Assembly: GCF_000005505.3 (NCBI RefSeq)
Contig: NC_016131.3
Span: forward strand, 48,469,355 to 48,533,354
DNA: 64,000 nt
Reading direction: 5' to 3'
From: Brachypodium distachyon
Taxonomy: Eukaryota > Streptophyta > Magnoliopsida > Poales > Poaceae
This document shows positions 45,575 to 57,481 of this stretch, piece after piece. Numbering within the stretch: the first letter of the stretch is position 1; each line of letters opens with the position of its first letter. Both the position numbers and the translations under genes were made by a program. The notes below the pieces were generated by a model, which saw only the letters and a program-made list of their open reading frames with translations, did not search any database and was not told the origin of the DNA.

Positions 45575-48500
45575 ATGGCCTCGAGGGGCGGCGACGACCT
45601 GGGGATGCTCAAGTCGACCTCCATCAACGGCGTCAAGCTCTACTCCGTCACCGGCAAGAACTACGTCGCCCCCTGGGTGCTCGCCAAGAAGAAGCGCTCT
45701 CTCCGCAAAGACGCAGGCACGCACGCACGGCTTCACCTGCCCCCCACGAAACTCCTCCGTTTGTTTGCTTGTGGTAAATCGTTTTCTGTAATTAACTTGT
45801 GGCTGCTGTTTGGTTTTTAGATTATCAGCGGAGGTTGGAGCTGATCCATGACCTGAGGTTCGAGACTGCCACCACCAGGATCAAGGCGACCCCTGATGGG
45901 CAGTATGTGATCGCCTCAGGTATGCAAGTCCTGGTTGCTTTGTGTCTGGTGTTGGTAATGCTGTATTTGTATCCTGAAAGAGACGCACATTTATAGAGAT
46001 CGATGTTAGGTTACCAAACGCTCAAGGAATGAGTGGACAACTCAAAGCAGGATGTGTTGGTAGGACTGTAGGTGTCTTTACATGATATGCCTGCAACACT
46101 TGCCTAGTCGAGACCTGCAATTGAGCTTTGGTCCATGCTTCACTCGAAGAGTGAGCCCATGGGAGCGAAGCGAGGATGAAATGCAATTCTTGGTGTTGTG
46201 CGGGTCAGAAGAGTTAACTTTGCTTGCTTCTGATAATGCAATCCAAATACAACCGTGGATAGATGTGCTTGTCAAAAGTTGTTTTGGAAGTGTTCCCTGT
46301 AATTCACGCATTGTAACTTCTAGTTTTCCAAATCTACATCTTGGTCATTTTTATGTTTCGTTTAGAGTTCTAATGTTGTTATTTTAGCCAGATCACTTGC
46401 ATATCCTATGAATGTACTTATGTCTCTTGTTTGCCAGGTATTTACCCCCCACAGATGAAAGTATACGAGTTGAAAGAATTGTCAATGAAGTTTGAGAGGC
46501 ACATGATTTCAGAAATTGTAGATTTTGAGGTACTCCTAGTGAAGAATATGTCTTCTCTGCTACTACGCAATCTTCTTTAATATCCCATTCTAGGAAACAG
46601 AGGGCACATACTTATATGCTACTTTACTGCCTGTTGTGTCATTGCCTGCTTAACAAGATAGATCATCATATTCATTGCATCACCCGTTCAACTTATAGTT
46701 CTGTGTAATTCAATCTCAAGTGCTCTGCAAACTAGATTGCTTAGAACTCAGTTAGGCCACAGTTTTTTTTGGCATAACTTTTGGGCATATATTAACTTTC
46801 TCTCCTCAGCTTGTCTCATGAAATACAGCAATGTATATCCCCAGCATATTTAGTTTGTATGACATACTTTAGGGCTCTAATTTCAAACTACATGCTTTGT
46901 CTCCACTTATCTACTCTGTATTTCTATATAGAGGGTGGCTTTCTACTTTCCAAATGGACGGACTAGCTGAGGGGAAACATGGGTTGTTTTAGTGTCAAGG
47001 GAGTTGATTTATATAATAGTGCATTATAACTTGCCTATTGTATTAATGGGGGCAATCTCAGTGTCTTTCCTTTTGTATGTTTGAGCTTGAGCTGCTTTAA
47101 TATTTTTCGGTGTAACAAACTAGATTGTATGTTTCTCTAGGTCCTCGGTGATGACTACTCAAAACTTGCGTTTTTGTGTGCTGATCGTTCTATATGTCTG
47201 CATGCAAAGTATGGAAGCCATTATAGCTTGAGAATTCCAAGGTTAGTCTGTTATCTTTCCTAACATGTATTGTTTCTTGTGGTTTGTCCGAACTATCTAT
47301 ATCTTTTGTAGTTACACATGTAGTTTACTGTATATTAATACTCCCTCCGTTTGTAATACTTGTCAGTTTTGGCTTTGACTCATCTAGTTTGACCAACAGT
47401 AATTTTGCGTCTGTAATTACATACTCCCCCCGTTCCTAACTGTAAGAAGCTCTAGCTTTGTCCTGAGTCAAACTTCTTAAAGTTTGACCAAGCTTAGAGA
47501 AAATCTACCAACAACTACAGCTCTAAATTAGTTATTAAATCCGGCATGATATATATTTTCATAGCGTACTTATTTGACATTGTAGATGTTAGTACACTTT
47601 TCTATATAAACTCGGTCAAACCTTAAGAAGTTTGACTTAGGACAAACCGAACAGAGGTAGTACTACTTTACTAATCTATACATTTCTTTCTGTTTACTTC
47701 TGTACATATTAGGTTAAAAATGAACAATCAAACCTCAGTACTGAATTTTTTTTTTATCTTTATCTTTCCGGTGGTGGTGTCTGTTCACCATCTCACCGTC
47801 CTACCTGCAGAATTAGAATAAGAAATTAAGTACGGGTATAGTCATAGACGATTCAGTCTGATCTGGTCCAAATGATAGCACACTATTATTAAACACGTGT
47901 TACATTTAAAAAAAAAATCCATAGCAACCGCACGGGCTTTGTGGTAGTTATGGTAGTTATAAATTATTATTTGTTCGATAATAACAGCCAGTAATAGTAA
48001 GATAGCATTCAGTAATACAATAGCATCGAGAAGTTTATAAATAATCCTCGCTTGTCCAATTATTAATTTTGCATATTGTTATCGCTCATATATTGACAGA
48101 ATGGGAAGGGACTTGGCCTATGATTGCTGGTCTTGCGATTTGCTATGTGCTGCTTCATCACCAGATCTGTATAGAATCAACTTAGAGCAGGTCAGATTTG
48201 AATCCTTGGATATTCATGTGTATATGAGTTATTTGGCGCTGCTAATACAGAATTAAGATCAAATAAAATATAAGCTGGTTATTTTTAATTGAAAGCCACT
48301 CTGGCTGTGTTCATTTTATCTGTTTAATTTTTGGCCATTTTTTAACTGTACTAATTATTTTAGTCGGTTTGCCAGTAGTGCACAGATACACAATGGTGCC
48401 TTCTCTTCTCGCTGCTTTCAGTCTTTTTAGAATAAATATTCACAGAATTAAAAAAACGTGATTTTTGCAGGGGCGATTTCTTGCATCTTTTTCTTCCCAA

Positions 48501-51500
48501 TCACCAGCAATAAATGTGGTTACACGGAGGTAGGTCTTTTTTATTGACTGTTTGGTCTCTTGGAATGACATGTTTGTTGTGTGTTATCTTATATTTGTTT
48601 TGATGGTACTCCCAGTACGATCCATGGGCTGGTTGCTTGTGGTGGTGAGGATGGTGCAGTTGAGTGCTTTGATATGAGGAGGAAGTCTTCTGTTGGCCGG
48701 ATTAATACAGCTTCTTCTTCTGAAGATTCTGATCAGGTTCTTCTGAAGATTTTGATCTTATTGAGCCTTATGAGCAACCTGCTATTATACACTATCACTA
48801 CAATTTCTTCACATTATTTTGAGGGTTCTCATGCGTCAAAACTGCAGGAGGTCACATCTTTGCAATTTGATGAAAATCAAGGATACTTTATGGCAGTAGG
48901 GAGCAGCATAGGAAAGGTTTGGTTCGTCATCTGTTTATGTTCTTGTTTACCTTTTTACTATCGTTCCAACATCCAAGTTTTTATTTCCTAATGCCATTAT
49001 CCTATCAGGACCTATTTCTTTGTCATGTAAAAAAAACTGCACATGGACCTTTGTGCTGTAAATTGTCCTTGTTGGTCCATGGACTGGCTATCTTATTGTC
49101 TCTAAATTCTCTATTCTAACTGTCTGGTTTAGTTTGTACGTCTATTGTTATTTCAAATCAAACATAGTTTTCAGCATTATTTTTATGCAGACATAAATCC
49201 ATTTTACCCCTTCAAGTGTTGGCAAAGTCCAAATAACCCCCTGAACTACAGACCGGGCACACCCCCTCGCCCTGAACTTTCAAATCCATTTACTCAGATC
49301 CCCTGGCTTGATTTGTGGGTGGTTTCGCCGATTTGAGCTGCAACGGTTGCTTTTTGACTTGCTGGCTGCCCTACTCCCTGTGCTCCCTTTCTCTCAGTTC
49401 AATAGATTTTGTTCCTCCTATGGTCTTCGTCGTCATCATCCTCCAGTCCTCTTCTCCCATCTCTGTTCTCTTGTACGAGTACTCGTAGCAGTAGGCTTCA
49501 CTACTGTACCAGTCCTAACTCCATCCTGCTTGCATACCTAGAGGGGCTAAGATAAGAAGAAGCTGTATTAATTCAGCCGACATCAGGCTTTGCTAGCAAT
49601 TGAGGGGGTTAAAATGGACTTTCTTTTTTGGAATAGGCAGGGAAAATATCTTTTCATATCTCCATGAAGGATCCAATTTCTAAAAATTATGACATTCATT
49701 TATCTTGTTCTTTTAGCTTGTTACAATTCATATCAGCTACATTTGGATTTTCTGCAGGTATCGATATATGATATACGCATGTCCTCTCCTCTGCGAGTCA
49801 AGGATCACATGTAAGTTCTGTATTTTTATCATTGGATTAGAGTTCTTGCTTTTGTTCTTGATCAATGTCAACCATTTAAACCATCTTCCTTTGGTTCCAT
49901 CATGATTGGGTGAATTCTATAAAAAAATGAGACGGGTATTCTATTGAATTTGATGGGAGGAAAAGCAACCACTCTCAGTATGTTTGGGGTTTCTAAAGAA
50001 ATTCCTATGGGATCTTTCATTCGAAATGGGACCTTATATTTCTGGTATCATTTTATTCCAGCCATACAGAACCCCACCGAGCTGATATTTGTAAATTTAT
50101 TCTATGCCTTTTCAAACTTTATATTCTGTGTTCACTGGAATCTCACAACCCAGATCAGAGTAAGCTGTATTTAGAGGGGGGTCATGCTCAACTAAATCCT
50201 AACTGTAACCAATAGCTGAATGTTTCTTTTGTTAGATTGAACTTTTCACTGAACATGTAATAACTGTTACCATTTGTTACAGGTATGGCAGTCCAATTTT
50301 AAATATCAAATGGCACCAGACACTTAATTCTACTGAACCTAAACTCATAACTGCTGATAAGCATATAGTGAGAGTTTGGGATCCTAATACAGTGAGTTCT
50401 TCATTCTCTCAAAAGTGTCAACCTTGTCTTTTTGTGTCGATGGCATTAACTTCATTGTTGCATGATGACCTGTTATTATTTTCTGCAGGGAAACAACATG
50501 ACTAGCATTGAACCAGATGGTGGTGCTATCAATGATGTTTGTATCTTCCCAAATAGTGGTTTAATGCTATTAGCTCTGGACAATAGCCAGATACCTTCCC
50601 ACTTTATTCCTGCTCTCGGCCCTGCTCCAAAGTGGTGCTCGCATCTTGATAACCTAACTGTGAGTGAATTTCTTCCACATTGGTTTTGTAGCTGGTCTTT
50701 ATAAAGCTTGCCTGAACATTTCCTTCTGTTCATACCTCTTTATAAAGCTTGCTTGAACATCTCCATCTGTCCATTTCTCTTCAAACAGGAGGAGATGGAA
50801 GAGAAACAAGAAGCCACATTATATGATGATTACAAGTTTTTGACCGAAGAAGAGATGGAGCGACTGGGTCTCTCTCAGTACAAGGATAGCAATGCTGTCA
50901 GAGCACATTTACATGGATATGTGATACGCTATGATCTATTTAAGGAGGTAATTAGTTTCTTGGACATGTACATGAACATTAAGAAGGTTCTTCATGTTTG
51001 TGTGGTTTTAAATGGTTGATTTCTATTCATGAATATACTAGTTTTTTCTTTGTACTCCCTCCGTCCCGAAATAAGTGACTTGGATTTGTGTAAGAATCTA
51101 TACAAATCCACGTCACTTATTTCGGGACGGAGGGAGTGTATGGTTTCTGTGCATTAGGTGTCTGGCCAAACAGTTGAATATTAATATGGACTTACTATAT
51201 ATATTCGGTTTTGCTACATAAAAGTCGGCTGATTTTTAGTTAGAGATAACTCGATTGGTCAGCCGTCAGATTTGGTTTGTGCTTAAAAATTTGAAACGAA
51301 AGATGGAGAGATGGGAATGGGGATAATGTCCAGATACTAATCTGACGGCTCTAGTAAGTCGACTGAGATTTAAGCCTTTTGCTTAAAAATCAAGCGCCTG
51401 AGAGATAGCCACACCCATATATATTTGTGTATTGGTGTGGATGGATTGAAGAAAACAACACTTTGTACATGCTCTTTACAAGGATTTGCATTTCTCTTTC

Positions 51501-53003
51501 AGCAAAAGGCTAAACTTGAGATTGCTGATTATGAGACTCTTAAAAAAGAGATGAAGGAAAAGAAACTAGAAGCACAAAGGAAATCTCGTATAACGGTATG
51601 TATGCTCATCTGCTACTTGTATGTATTATACATCCGTGTGATCCTTACCCTAATGAATGTCATCTTTTTTCCTCATGCAGCAAGTTGTCAAAATACCCAA
51701 GGTTAATAGGCATATTTTGGACAGTATACGTACAGAGGAAGAGGAAATGGAAGCTGATGTGGACAATGTTGACAAATCAAGCACCAGGAAGAAGAAAAGA
51801 AAACTAGAAATGCATAAGGCATTATTGACTGATCCGCGTTTCGGAGAAATGTTTGAGAATAAAGTATGCAGCCAACTTGCTTTTTTTAATTAAATTTCCC
51901 AGAACTGTTTTCGCTCTTCCAAAACCATGTGTGGTTTCTAATCCCATCGATCTTATGGGCAGGACTTTGAAATTGATGAGCAATCAAGAGAATACCTTGC
52001 ACTTCATCCTCAAGTGGTTATGAAGGAGCCTCGTCTAATCGAGGAACATTTTGAGAGTGTTAGTGAAGATGAAGAACAACAAGATGCCGGTTCATCTGAT
52101 GCATCTGACAGTGACGATGATATGCATAATTCAAAGCGTATAAGGTGAGATTTCATATCATTTTAGTTATGGTGAACTGCATATTTGCCACTAGTGTTTC
52201 TGTTTTGCTTGTGCAGATGTGGTGTATTGCCATATGCTAGCCTTCTTGGTGTCCTTTTTTTTGTGAAGACATCTGATTGTGGATCAGATTTAGTTTACCT
52301 CAATATATAAAATGTATAAATTCCAGTCTTGGCAACAGCAGCACATGTTTACATGAATACTTCTTTTTCTCTCTCCAAAAGCTGCATTTCTCATATATAC
52401 TAGTATCTATCATGTACACACATTTGCTGAATATGCTATCCACTGATGCATGATCAGAAATATGCTAATCATTTCCTACCTTTCAGGTTGTATGAAATCA
52501 AGGATGATCGCCATGCTGAGGCATTTTTGAATAGCGTCTCCCTTGGCAACGAGGAAGCTCTGCCCCTTGGAGATAGGGTGGCTGCACTGGAGAGGCAACA
52601 GAACTCTCGGGGCCTTGATAAGGTGAAATACGGACCTGGCGGCTCACGGGAGATTTCTTTCATGGCTAGAAGCTCAAGAAGGCGCAATGAAGAAGATGAA
52701 GAACACAGTGACGAAGAGCCCAAAGATTTCAAGAGGAGAGGTGTGCAGTCCCTGGGGTTGAAGCAGGGCAAAGCTGAGTACTATTTGTTTGGTGGAAGCC
52801 GTGGCAGAGGAGGCGGGGGCGGTCGTGGTAGAGGCGGTGGTGGTCGTGGAAGAGGAGGTGGAAGAGGAGGTGGGGGCAGAGGCGGAAGCGAATTCGGTGG
52901 CAGAGGGGGACGGGGAAGTGAATTCGGTGGTGGAGGCGGTGGGGGTGGCAGAGGGGGACGGGGTATGAGTAGAGGTAGGGGCAGAGGAAGGGGAAGGGGA
53001 TGA
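45575..53003 (+). CDS. NOL10: NOL10/Enp2-type nucleolar WD40 protein
   Basis: Sixteen exons: 45575-45716, 45821-45919, 46438-46529, 47141-47241, 48100-48190, 48471-48529, 48616-48736, 48848-48916, 49758-49810, 50283-50391, 50489-50659, 50789-50947, 51503-51595, 51681-51863, 51963-52144, 52487-53003; 746 aa. The N terminus ([14 protein letters not shown]) and the WD/propeller region (for example [36 protein letters not shown]) are followed by [24 protein letters not shown]153 motif, [20 protein letters not shown], begins at about residue 504. An acidic Ser-rich stretch and an RGG/glycine-rich tail (679-746) close the protein. The family works in the nucleolus in early 18S rRNA processing and small-subunit assembly. 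The first intron uses a GC donor in this model. Introns carry several MITEs. Confidence 0.95.
47424..47660. mobile_element. Stowaway MITE nested in a Stowaway-like element, NOL10 intron 4
   Basis: The inner element begins CTCCCCCCGTTCCTAAC and ends GGACAAACCGAACAGAGGTAG, with TA at 47422-47423 and 47661-47662. Outside it at 47342 another CTCCCTCCGTTTGTAATAC end is visible, suggesting nested insertion. Confidence 0.75.
49198..49619. mobile_element. TIR element in NOL10 intron 8
   Basis: The left end TCCATTTTACCCCTTCAA and right end TTGAGGGGGTTAAAATGGA are inverted repeats about 420 bp apart. The interior is non-coding. The superfamily is unclear (MULE-like is a guess). Confidence 0.65.
51055..51136. 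mobile_element. Stowaway MITE in NOL10 intron 12
   Basis: CTCCCTCCGTCCCGAAATAA pairs with TTATTTCGGGACGGAGGGAG in an 82-bp foldback. The left flank is TA; the right is TG, one change from the expected TA. Confidence 0.85.
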
Positions 53004-53524
53004 GCACCATCTGTTTTCTAGCTAGAATGCCGCCATCATATCGCCAATTTTCTGCTCTCCCAGAGCCGTGCCAACTTGAGACGGTGAATATTTTGCTAGG
53101 AGTTCACTCACACAAGGGCTGTAACATTTCATCCGGCAGACACCAGTATGGTGATATCTATACTGTAATCTTTAGGTCTATTTCAGTATCGTCCTTGCAC
53201 ACGCATTGTAATCCCTTGATCACTATAAATTGCATCGCGCTTCATGCCAGAGCTATAGGGTACCGAATATTTTAGTGGTGAGAAAATTTTGAGAGCTTTT
53301 CCCGTTTGGTTGTAATTTTGGATGGCTTCTCAATGAGCCTGTGTTGTACTAATAACTTGCAGTTACTTGCAACTTCAAAATAGAGAAGATTTCATGCTGA
53401 GTTTTCTAAATGGGTAGTATAAAGTATGGTCCAAGCTTTTTGTTTCGTTGTTGCACACTGGCACTGTGGTGCATGCATAACATGATTATATGTAGGTTTA
53501 CTTTGAGCGTCCTGTGTACATATA
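53004..53524 (+). other. 3' UTR and downstream flank of NOL10
   Basis: No other feature was recognised in this AT-rich stretch. Its start is likely 3' UTR of NOL10. Confidence 0.4.
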
Positions 53525-54213
53525 AGTAAAATACACTGGCTTTGTGAAATTTCTGCTTTCTAACTGGATGAACTTGGCAAAAGTGAACATTTTAGTCCAC
53601 CAACTTGGAAGACGCACACTTAAACCTCTAAACTGGGACTATTGTGTCACTTTAGTCCAAAAATGGTTCGGCGAGGCTTAAACATGTCACGTGGCAACCA
53701 CGTTAGCTTCGGCCAGGACCGCGGACAGCTACTCGATTTTCTCATGATTTGTTTTTGCAAAATCACCACGTTGGTGGGTCACCATGGGCTGCTACTTGAT
53801 ATCACCAAGCCCGTGCCGCCCGCAAGGGGCAACGCGGCCGTGCCCAGATGGGGCCTTGAGAACCACGTCGTTGCCGCCGCCGCCGTCTCGCCTAAGGTTG
53901 CTATCAAGCCCCCAACGCTCAATATTGATGAGAGGACGCTGGTGAAGGGGTTGCCGGCGCACATCACGGCGTCGGCGTCCGTGAGGAAGAGCAGCAGCGT
54001 GCTGACCAGGAGCAAGAGCTTCGCCGCTAACAGAGGCGGTCTTGCCCGAAGCTGACGCCGCGGCCACGTGGCATCTTTAAGCCTAGCCGAACCGTTTTTA
54101 TACTAAAGTGACACAGTAGTCCCAGTTTAGTGGTTTAAGTGTGTATTTTTCGAATTCGTGGACTAAAGTGTTCCTTTTTTCAAGTTCATGAACTAGTAAA
54201 GTATTTACTCTTC
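53525..54213 (+). mobile_element. MULE-like element with long inverted ends and a captured insert
   Basis: Left and right arms of more than 110 bp are inverted copies: AACATTTTAGTCCACC .. TTAAACCTCTAAACTGGGAC .. GTGTCACTTTAGTCC .. GGTTCGGCGAGGCTTAAA (53586-53698) and its complement at 54067-54173, with similarity extending outward to about 53525 and 54213. The 370-bp interior is much GC-richer and holds an open frame (53642-54055) of unknown origin, for example KPPTLNIDERTLVKGLPAHI. This is the architecture of a Pack-MULE. No clear target duplication was found. Confidence 0.7.
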
Positions 54214-54215
54214 TA

Positions 54216-55206
54216 AGAACATCTCCAACAGCATACCCATATTTTGCTAGAATATCCAAAAACGCCAATATGAGTATTTTGCCAAAAAACGTGTCCAACA
54301 GCATACCCATAAAAGTTGGATACTCAAAAAAATTTGGGTAGCTATCCATATTTTGCCCCCCAATACCCATATATTGGTATTCTAGGCCAGGATATCCAAA
54401 AGACCCAAAACGCTGGCAGACCCCAACCGTCACTTTCCTGAAATTTTACCGGCATCCTTCCGACCGATGCCATCCCGTGCGCCATCGCCGGCGCCGATTC
54501 CGGCCGCCGGAGTGCGCCGCCACCATCCCCTGCACCTCTGGCGGCCCCGCCCCACCACTGCGCTGCTCCCCGCCGCCGTCCGCCGCCATCTTCGCTCACC
54601 TCACCGCCAGCCCCGACCTTATGTCTTCCCCATCGATTCCGGTGGTAGGGAACCGCCGCCATTCCCCAGCTCGGCCCTTGCAGCCTCCGCCCCTGCGTCA
54701 CCCTGCCCGCACCCTCCGCCGCGCTGCCGCTGCCCGCCCCGAGCTCCGCCCGTCCCAGCCGCCGCCGCCACCCTCCCTACGATTGCGCGCTGCTGAAGTC
54801 GCACGTCGCCCCTGCTGCCGCCGCCTCGCGCCACCCAGCCCGCTCCACCGCGACCTCCCTTGCTGCGGCCCAGCCGCCGTCCCGTCCCCGCGCTCCCCAT
54901 GGTCCAGCGTCGCCGCAGTCGCACCTAGACCTTGCCGCCGCGGTCCAGCGCCGCCGCGTTCGCCTAGCTCGCTCCGCCGATGCCTCGCGCCTCCATGCCC
55001 TGCCTCATGCTATTCTTCGTGTGGGTGGAGGTGGAAGAAGATGCCCTTAATGACATGTGGGGCCGGTACTGGTTTGATGCATATGTGTATTCACTTTTAG
55101 GTATGCTGCAAAAGTTGGACACAATTTGAGCACCTATATTTTCTCTCTTCTCTACCCATATTGATTTTGGAATCCGAAATATAGGTATACTGTTGGAGAT
55201 GTTCTT
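54216..55206 (+). mobile_element. TIR transposon with GC-rich insert
   Basis: The termini TAAGAACATCTCCAACAGCA and GTATACTGTTGGAGATGTTC are inverted repeats about 990 bp apart. The GAACATCTCCAACAG type of end is widespread in grass DNA transposons. The inside, about 54440-55050, is very GC-rich and Pro/Arg/Ser-coding in several frames, like a captured 5' gene region. It lies directly against the element at 53525-54213 and about 270 bp from the uL29m start codon. Confidence 0.65.
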
Positions 55207-55298
55207 ACTAATAGGTTACCAGAAGTTTTTTCCGAAGCATTTGTGAAGGAAGGGCCGAAGGGACAAAAAGGGAGGGGGACCTTTGCCTTGGAGTCGAG

Positions 55299-55304
55299 TG
55301 GGCC
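55299..55304 (+). promoter_or_regulatory. Site II motif before uL29m
   Basis: TGGGCC, 169 bp upstream of the ATG. Site II elements are enriched in plant genes for mitochondrial and ribosomal proteins, which fits the gene downstream. Confidence 0.45.
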
Positions 55305-55472
55305 CAAATTGTCAGCCTAGAACAGGCGGATTTTGGGACCAAATCCACCCCAAAACCCTTTCGCATCTAAACCCTTCTTCCCCTCCCGGATTACTCGGCG
55401 CCGCCGCTGCCCCCCCGCTTGTTCCGATCTCCCTATCGCTCGTGCGGCAGGTCGAGCGCCGCCGCCGCTGCG

Positions 55473-57481
55473 ATGCTTTCCCTGTCGAGGGTGCTCGCGA
55501 GGCGGTTATTCTCCTCCGCCGCCGCTGGCGCATCCGAGGGCTCCGCCTCTGCCGCCGCCTCGACGTCTGTGGTGAGGAAGGCGCAGAACCCCCTCGAGGA
55601 GTTCTTCGAGGTCGAGAGGAGCACCGAGGATGACAAGCTCCCTCCCCACTACGGTATGTCCAGCATCTCTCTCGCTCGCTGCCCATCCCACCATGTATGT
55701 AGCCTGGCCGCGCCGTGGCTCGCGGATTTGCGACGGATCAGCTGAAATGTTAGTTGATGTCATTCTGTTGAAGGGATGTTGTACGGATTAGATTGCAGAC
55801 TTGCAGTGCCACTGAGATTAGCCCCCCCCCCCCCCCCCCACCCACCCACCCACCCACACCTGGTTGTTCTTACAATCGGTATCCAAATCCAAATAAGTAT
55901 ACAAGTTGATATAGAACCAGACATGGATACCATCTTCTGAAGCTGGTACTGAATGGTTATATGCATGACCTAGTTGCTTACCGCATGATCTGTATTAGCT
56001 GTAAGCCTGTAACTAAAAAGATTGTGATTTTTTGACAAATTTCAAATGTTATCATACAGCACCTGAGCTCTGTTTACTTCGGATTTAGTTATAGATGGAG
56101 CTTGTTTACAAGCGATTCCTAGCTTGTTAGGTTTAGTTCGAGTTTCTTTGTTTGCATTCAGGCATTAAGGCAATACTCAAATGCTCGAAGTGCTTCCATA
56201 CTGTTTTTGTGACTTTGCAACAAATTTAAACTTGAGATGTTGGTGTGTAAGGTCATGTCAAAGCAGTAGGCTTTTGCATTTTTAGGTAAGAAGTTTTTTT
56301 TAGAAGCAACTGAAGTTACCCACCATCCTTGTTAAGAAAGCTTATGAATGTCGCCTTTTGTCTCAATAACTGTAGGTCGTAGTTGGAAGGCTTCTGAATT
56401 ACGCCTGAAATCTTGGGATGATCTTCAGAAACTATGGTATGTCCTACTAAAGGAAAAGAACATGCTTATGTCTCAACGCCAGATGCTAAATTCAGAGAAC
56501 ATGCACTTCCCAAACCCAGAGCGCATTTCTAAGGTATATGTACTGCCCACTGCAGACCAAAATTTGGTATTCCTGAACCCTGCCATCTCGCTGTAATCTC
56601 ACATGTATTACCCTCAAATTATCACTTGCACATTATTGCTCGTTATTAGTACTTTAATTGGCTCTAATTGGACAATGCATTATAAATCAGAGGAAACACT
56701 GGTTATTCTGCTAGAGCTGTCAAGTGACTCCAAGTACTGACTAAACTAAGTTGCCCATTCTCTTTACTCTCTATTAACTTTGATGTCCTTTAATATTCTT
56801 GATTCTGACAAGCAAACCATGCAACCAAAGATGTGCACCTATTGTTTGATTGTTCAGAAACGGTGGCTTTCATGGTCATCTGAATTACAGGAATGTCTTT
56901 CTTCGACAAAGAAATTGTGGCAATTTTAGCCTGCCTATGTAGCTGCACCAACATGCCTGAAACCAGTTTTCTTTTAAGAAGATGTGCATGATTTGTTAAT
57001 CATGCACATCTTCTTAAAAGTAACTTGATTAAAAAAGGATAATGTGCTGGTGGTGTTCAACATGGCACAACATATCCACTTTACTTAATGTTCTTTTGTG
57101 TAGGTTTATTTTGCATTCAGCACTTGATAATGCCTATTTTTCAAGAAAGAATAAGTGAACAGTTGGTCAACTATGTATGCTGATGCTCTTTTCATTCCGG
57201 GGATTTGACCTGCTTTCTAGGACAGCATTTCCTCCCTGTGGTTCTTGTCAAGTGTCATCACAACTTAAAATTCTTATCCGTGTGCACATCAGCACATTTT
57301 CTTCAAGGCATATTTTTCAATTCTGCAAGTAGCACTTGACTTGTTCCACTGTTGCCTTGTCGCATAATTTCAGGTAAAGAAATCGATGTGTCGAATTAAG
57401 CATGTCTTGACCGAGAGGGCCATAGCAGATCCTGACCCAAGGAGGACGGCCGAGATGAAGCGGATGATCAATGCCCTCTGA
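55473..57481 (+). CDS. Mitochondrial large-subunit ribosomal protein uL29m (MRP-L47 family)
   Basis: Three exons, 55473-55653, 56376-56533 and 57374-57481, join in frame to 148 aa, the usual plant length. The first 40 or so residues ([19 protein letters not shown]) are Arg/Ser/Ala-rich and lack acids, a mitochondrial presequence. The MRP-L47 domain follows: [58 protein letters not shown], and the basic C-terminal helix [18 protein letters not shown]. It binds 23S-type rRNA at the exit region of the mitoribosome, by homology to bacterial L29. It lies downstream of NOL10, as I recall for rice. Confidence 0.95.
55822..55857. repeat. C18 homopolymer followed by (CCCA)n, uL29m intron 1
   Basis: Eighteen consecutive C (55822-55839) and then four to five CCCA units. 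The opposite strand has repeated GGG runs and could form a G-quadruplex. Confidence 0.9.
56971..57020. repeat. Perfect 23-bp foldback with 4-nt loop, uL29m intron 2
   Basis: Left arm 56971-56993 (begins CTTTTAAGAAGATG) is the exact complement of 56998-57020 (ends CATCTTCTTAAAAG), with loop TGTT. It lacks the ends and flanking duplication of a standard MITE. Confidence 0.9.

Noticed and set aside
49944..50174. 76-codon frame in NOL10 intron 9
   Set aside because: Lies between confirmed exons with good splice sites; no conserved features.
54477..55100. 207-codon Arg/Pro-rich frame inside the TIR element
   Set aside because: Low-complexity translation of GC-rich DNA with competing open frames; treated as transposon cargo, not a gene.
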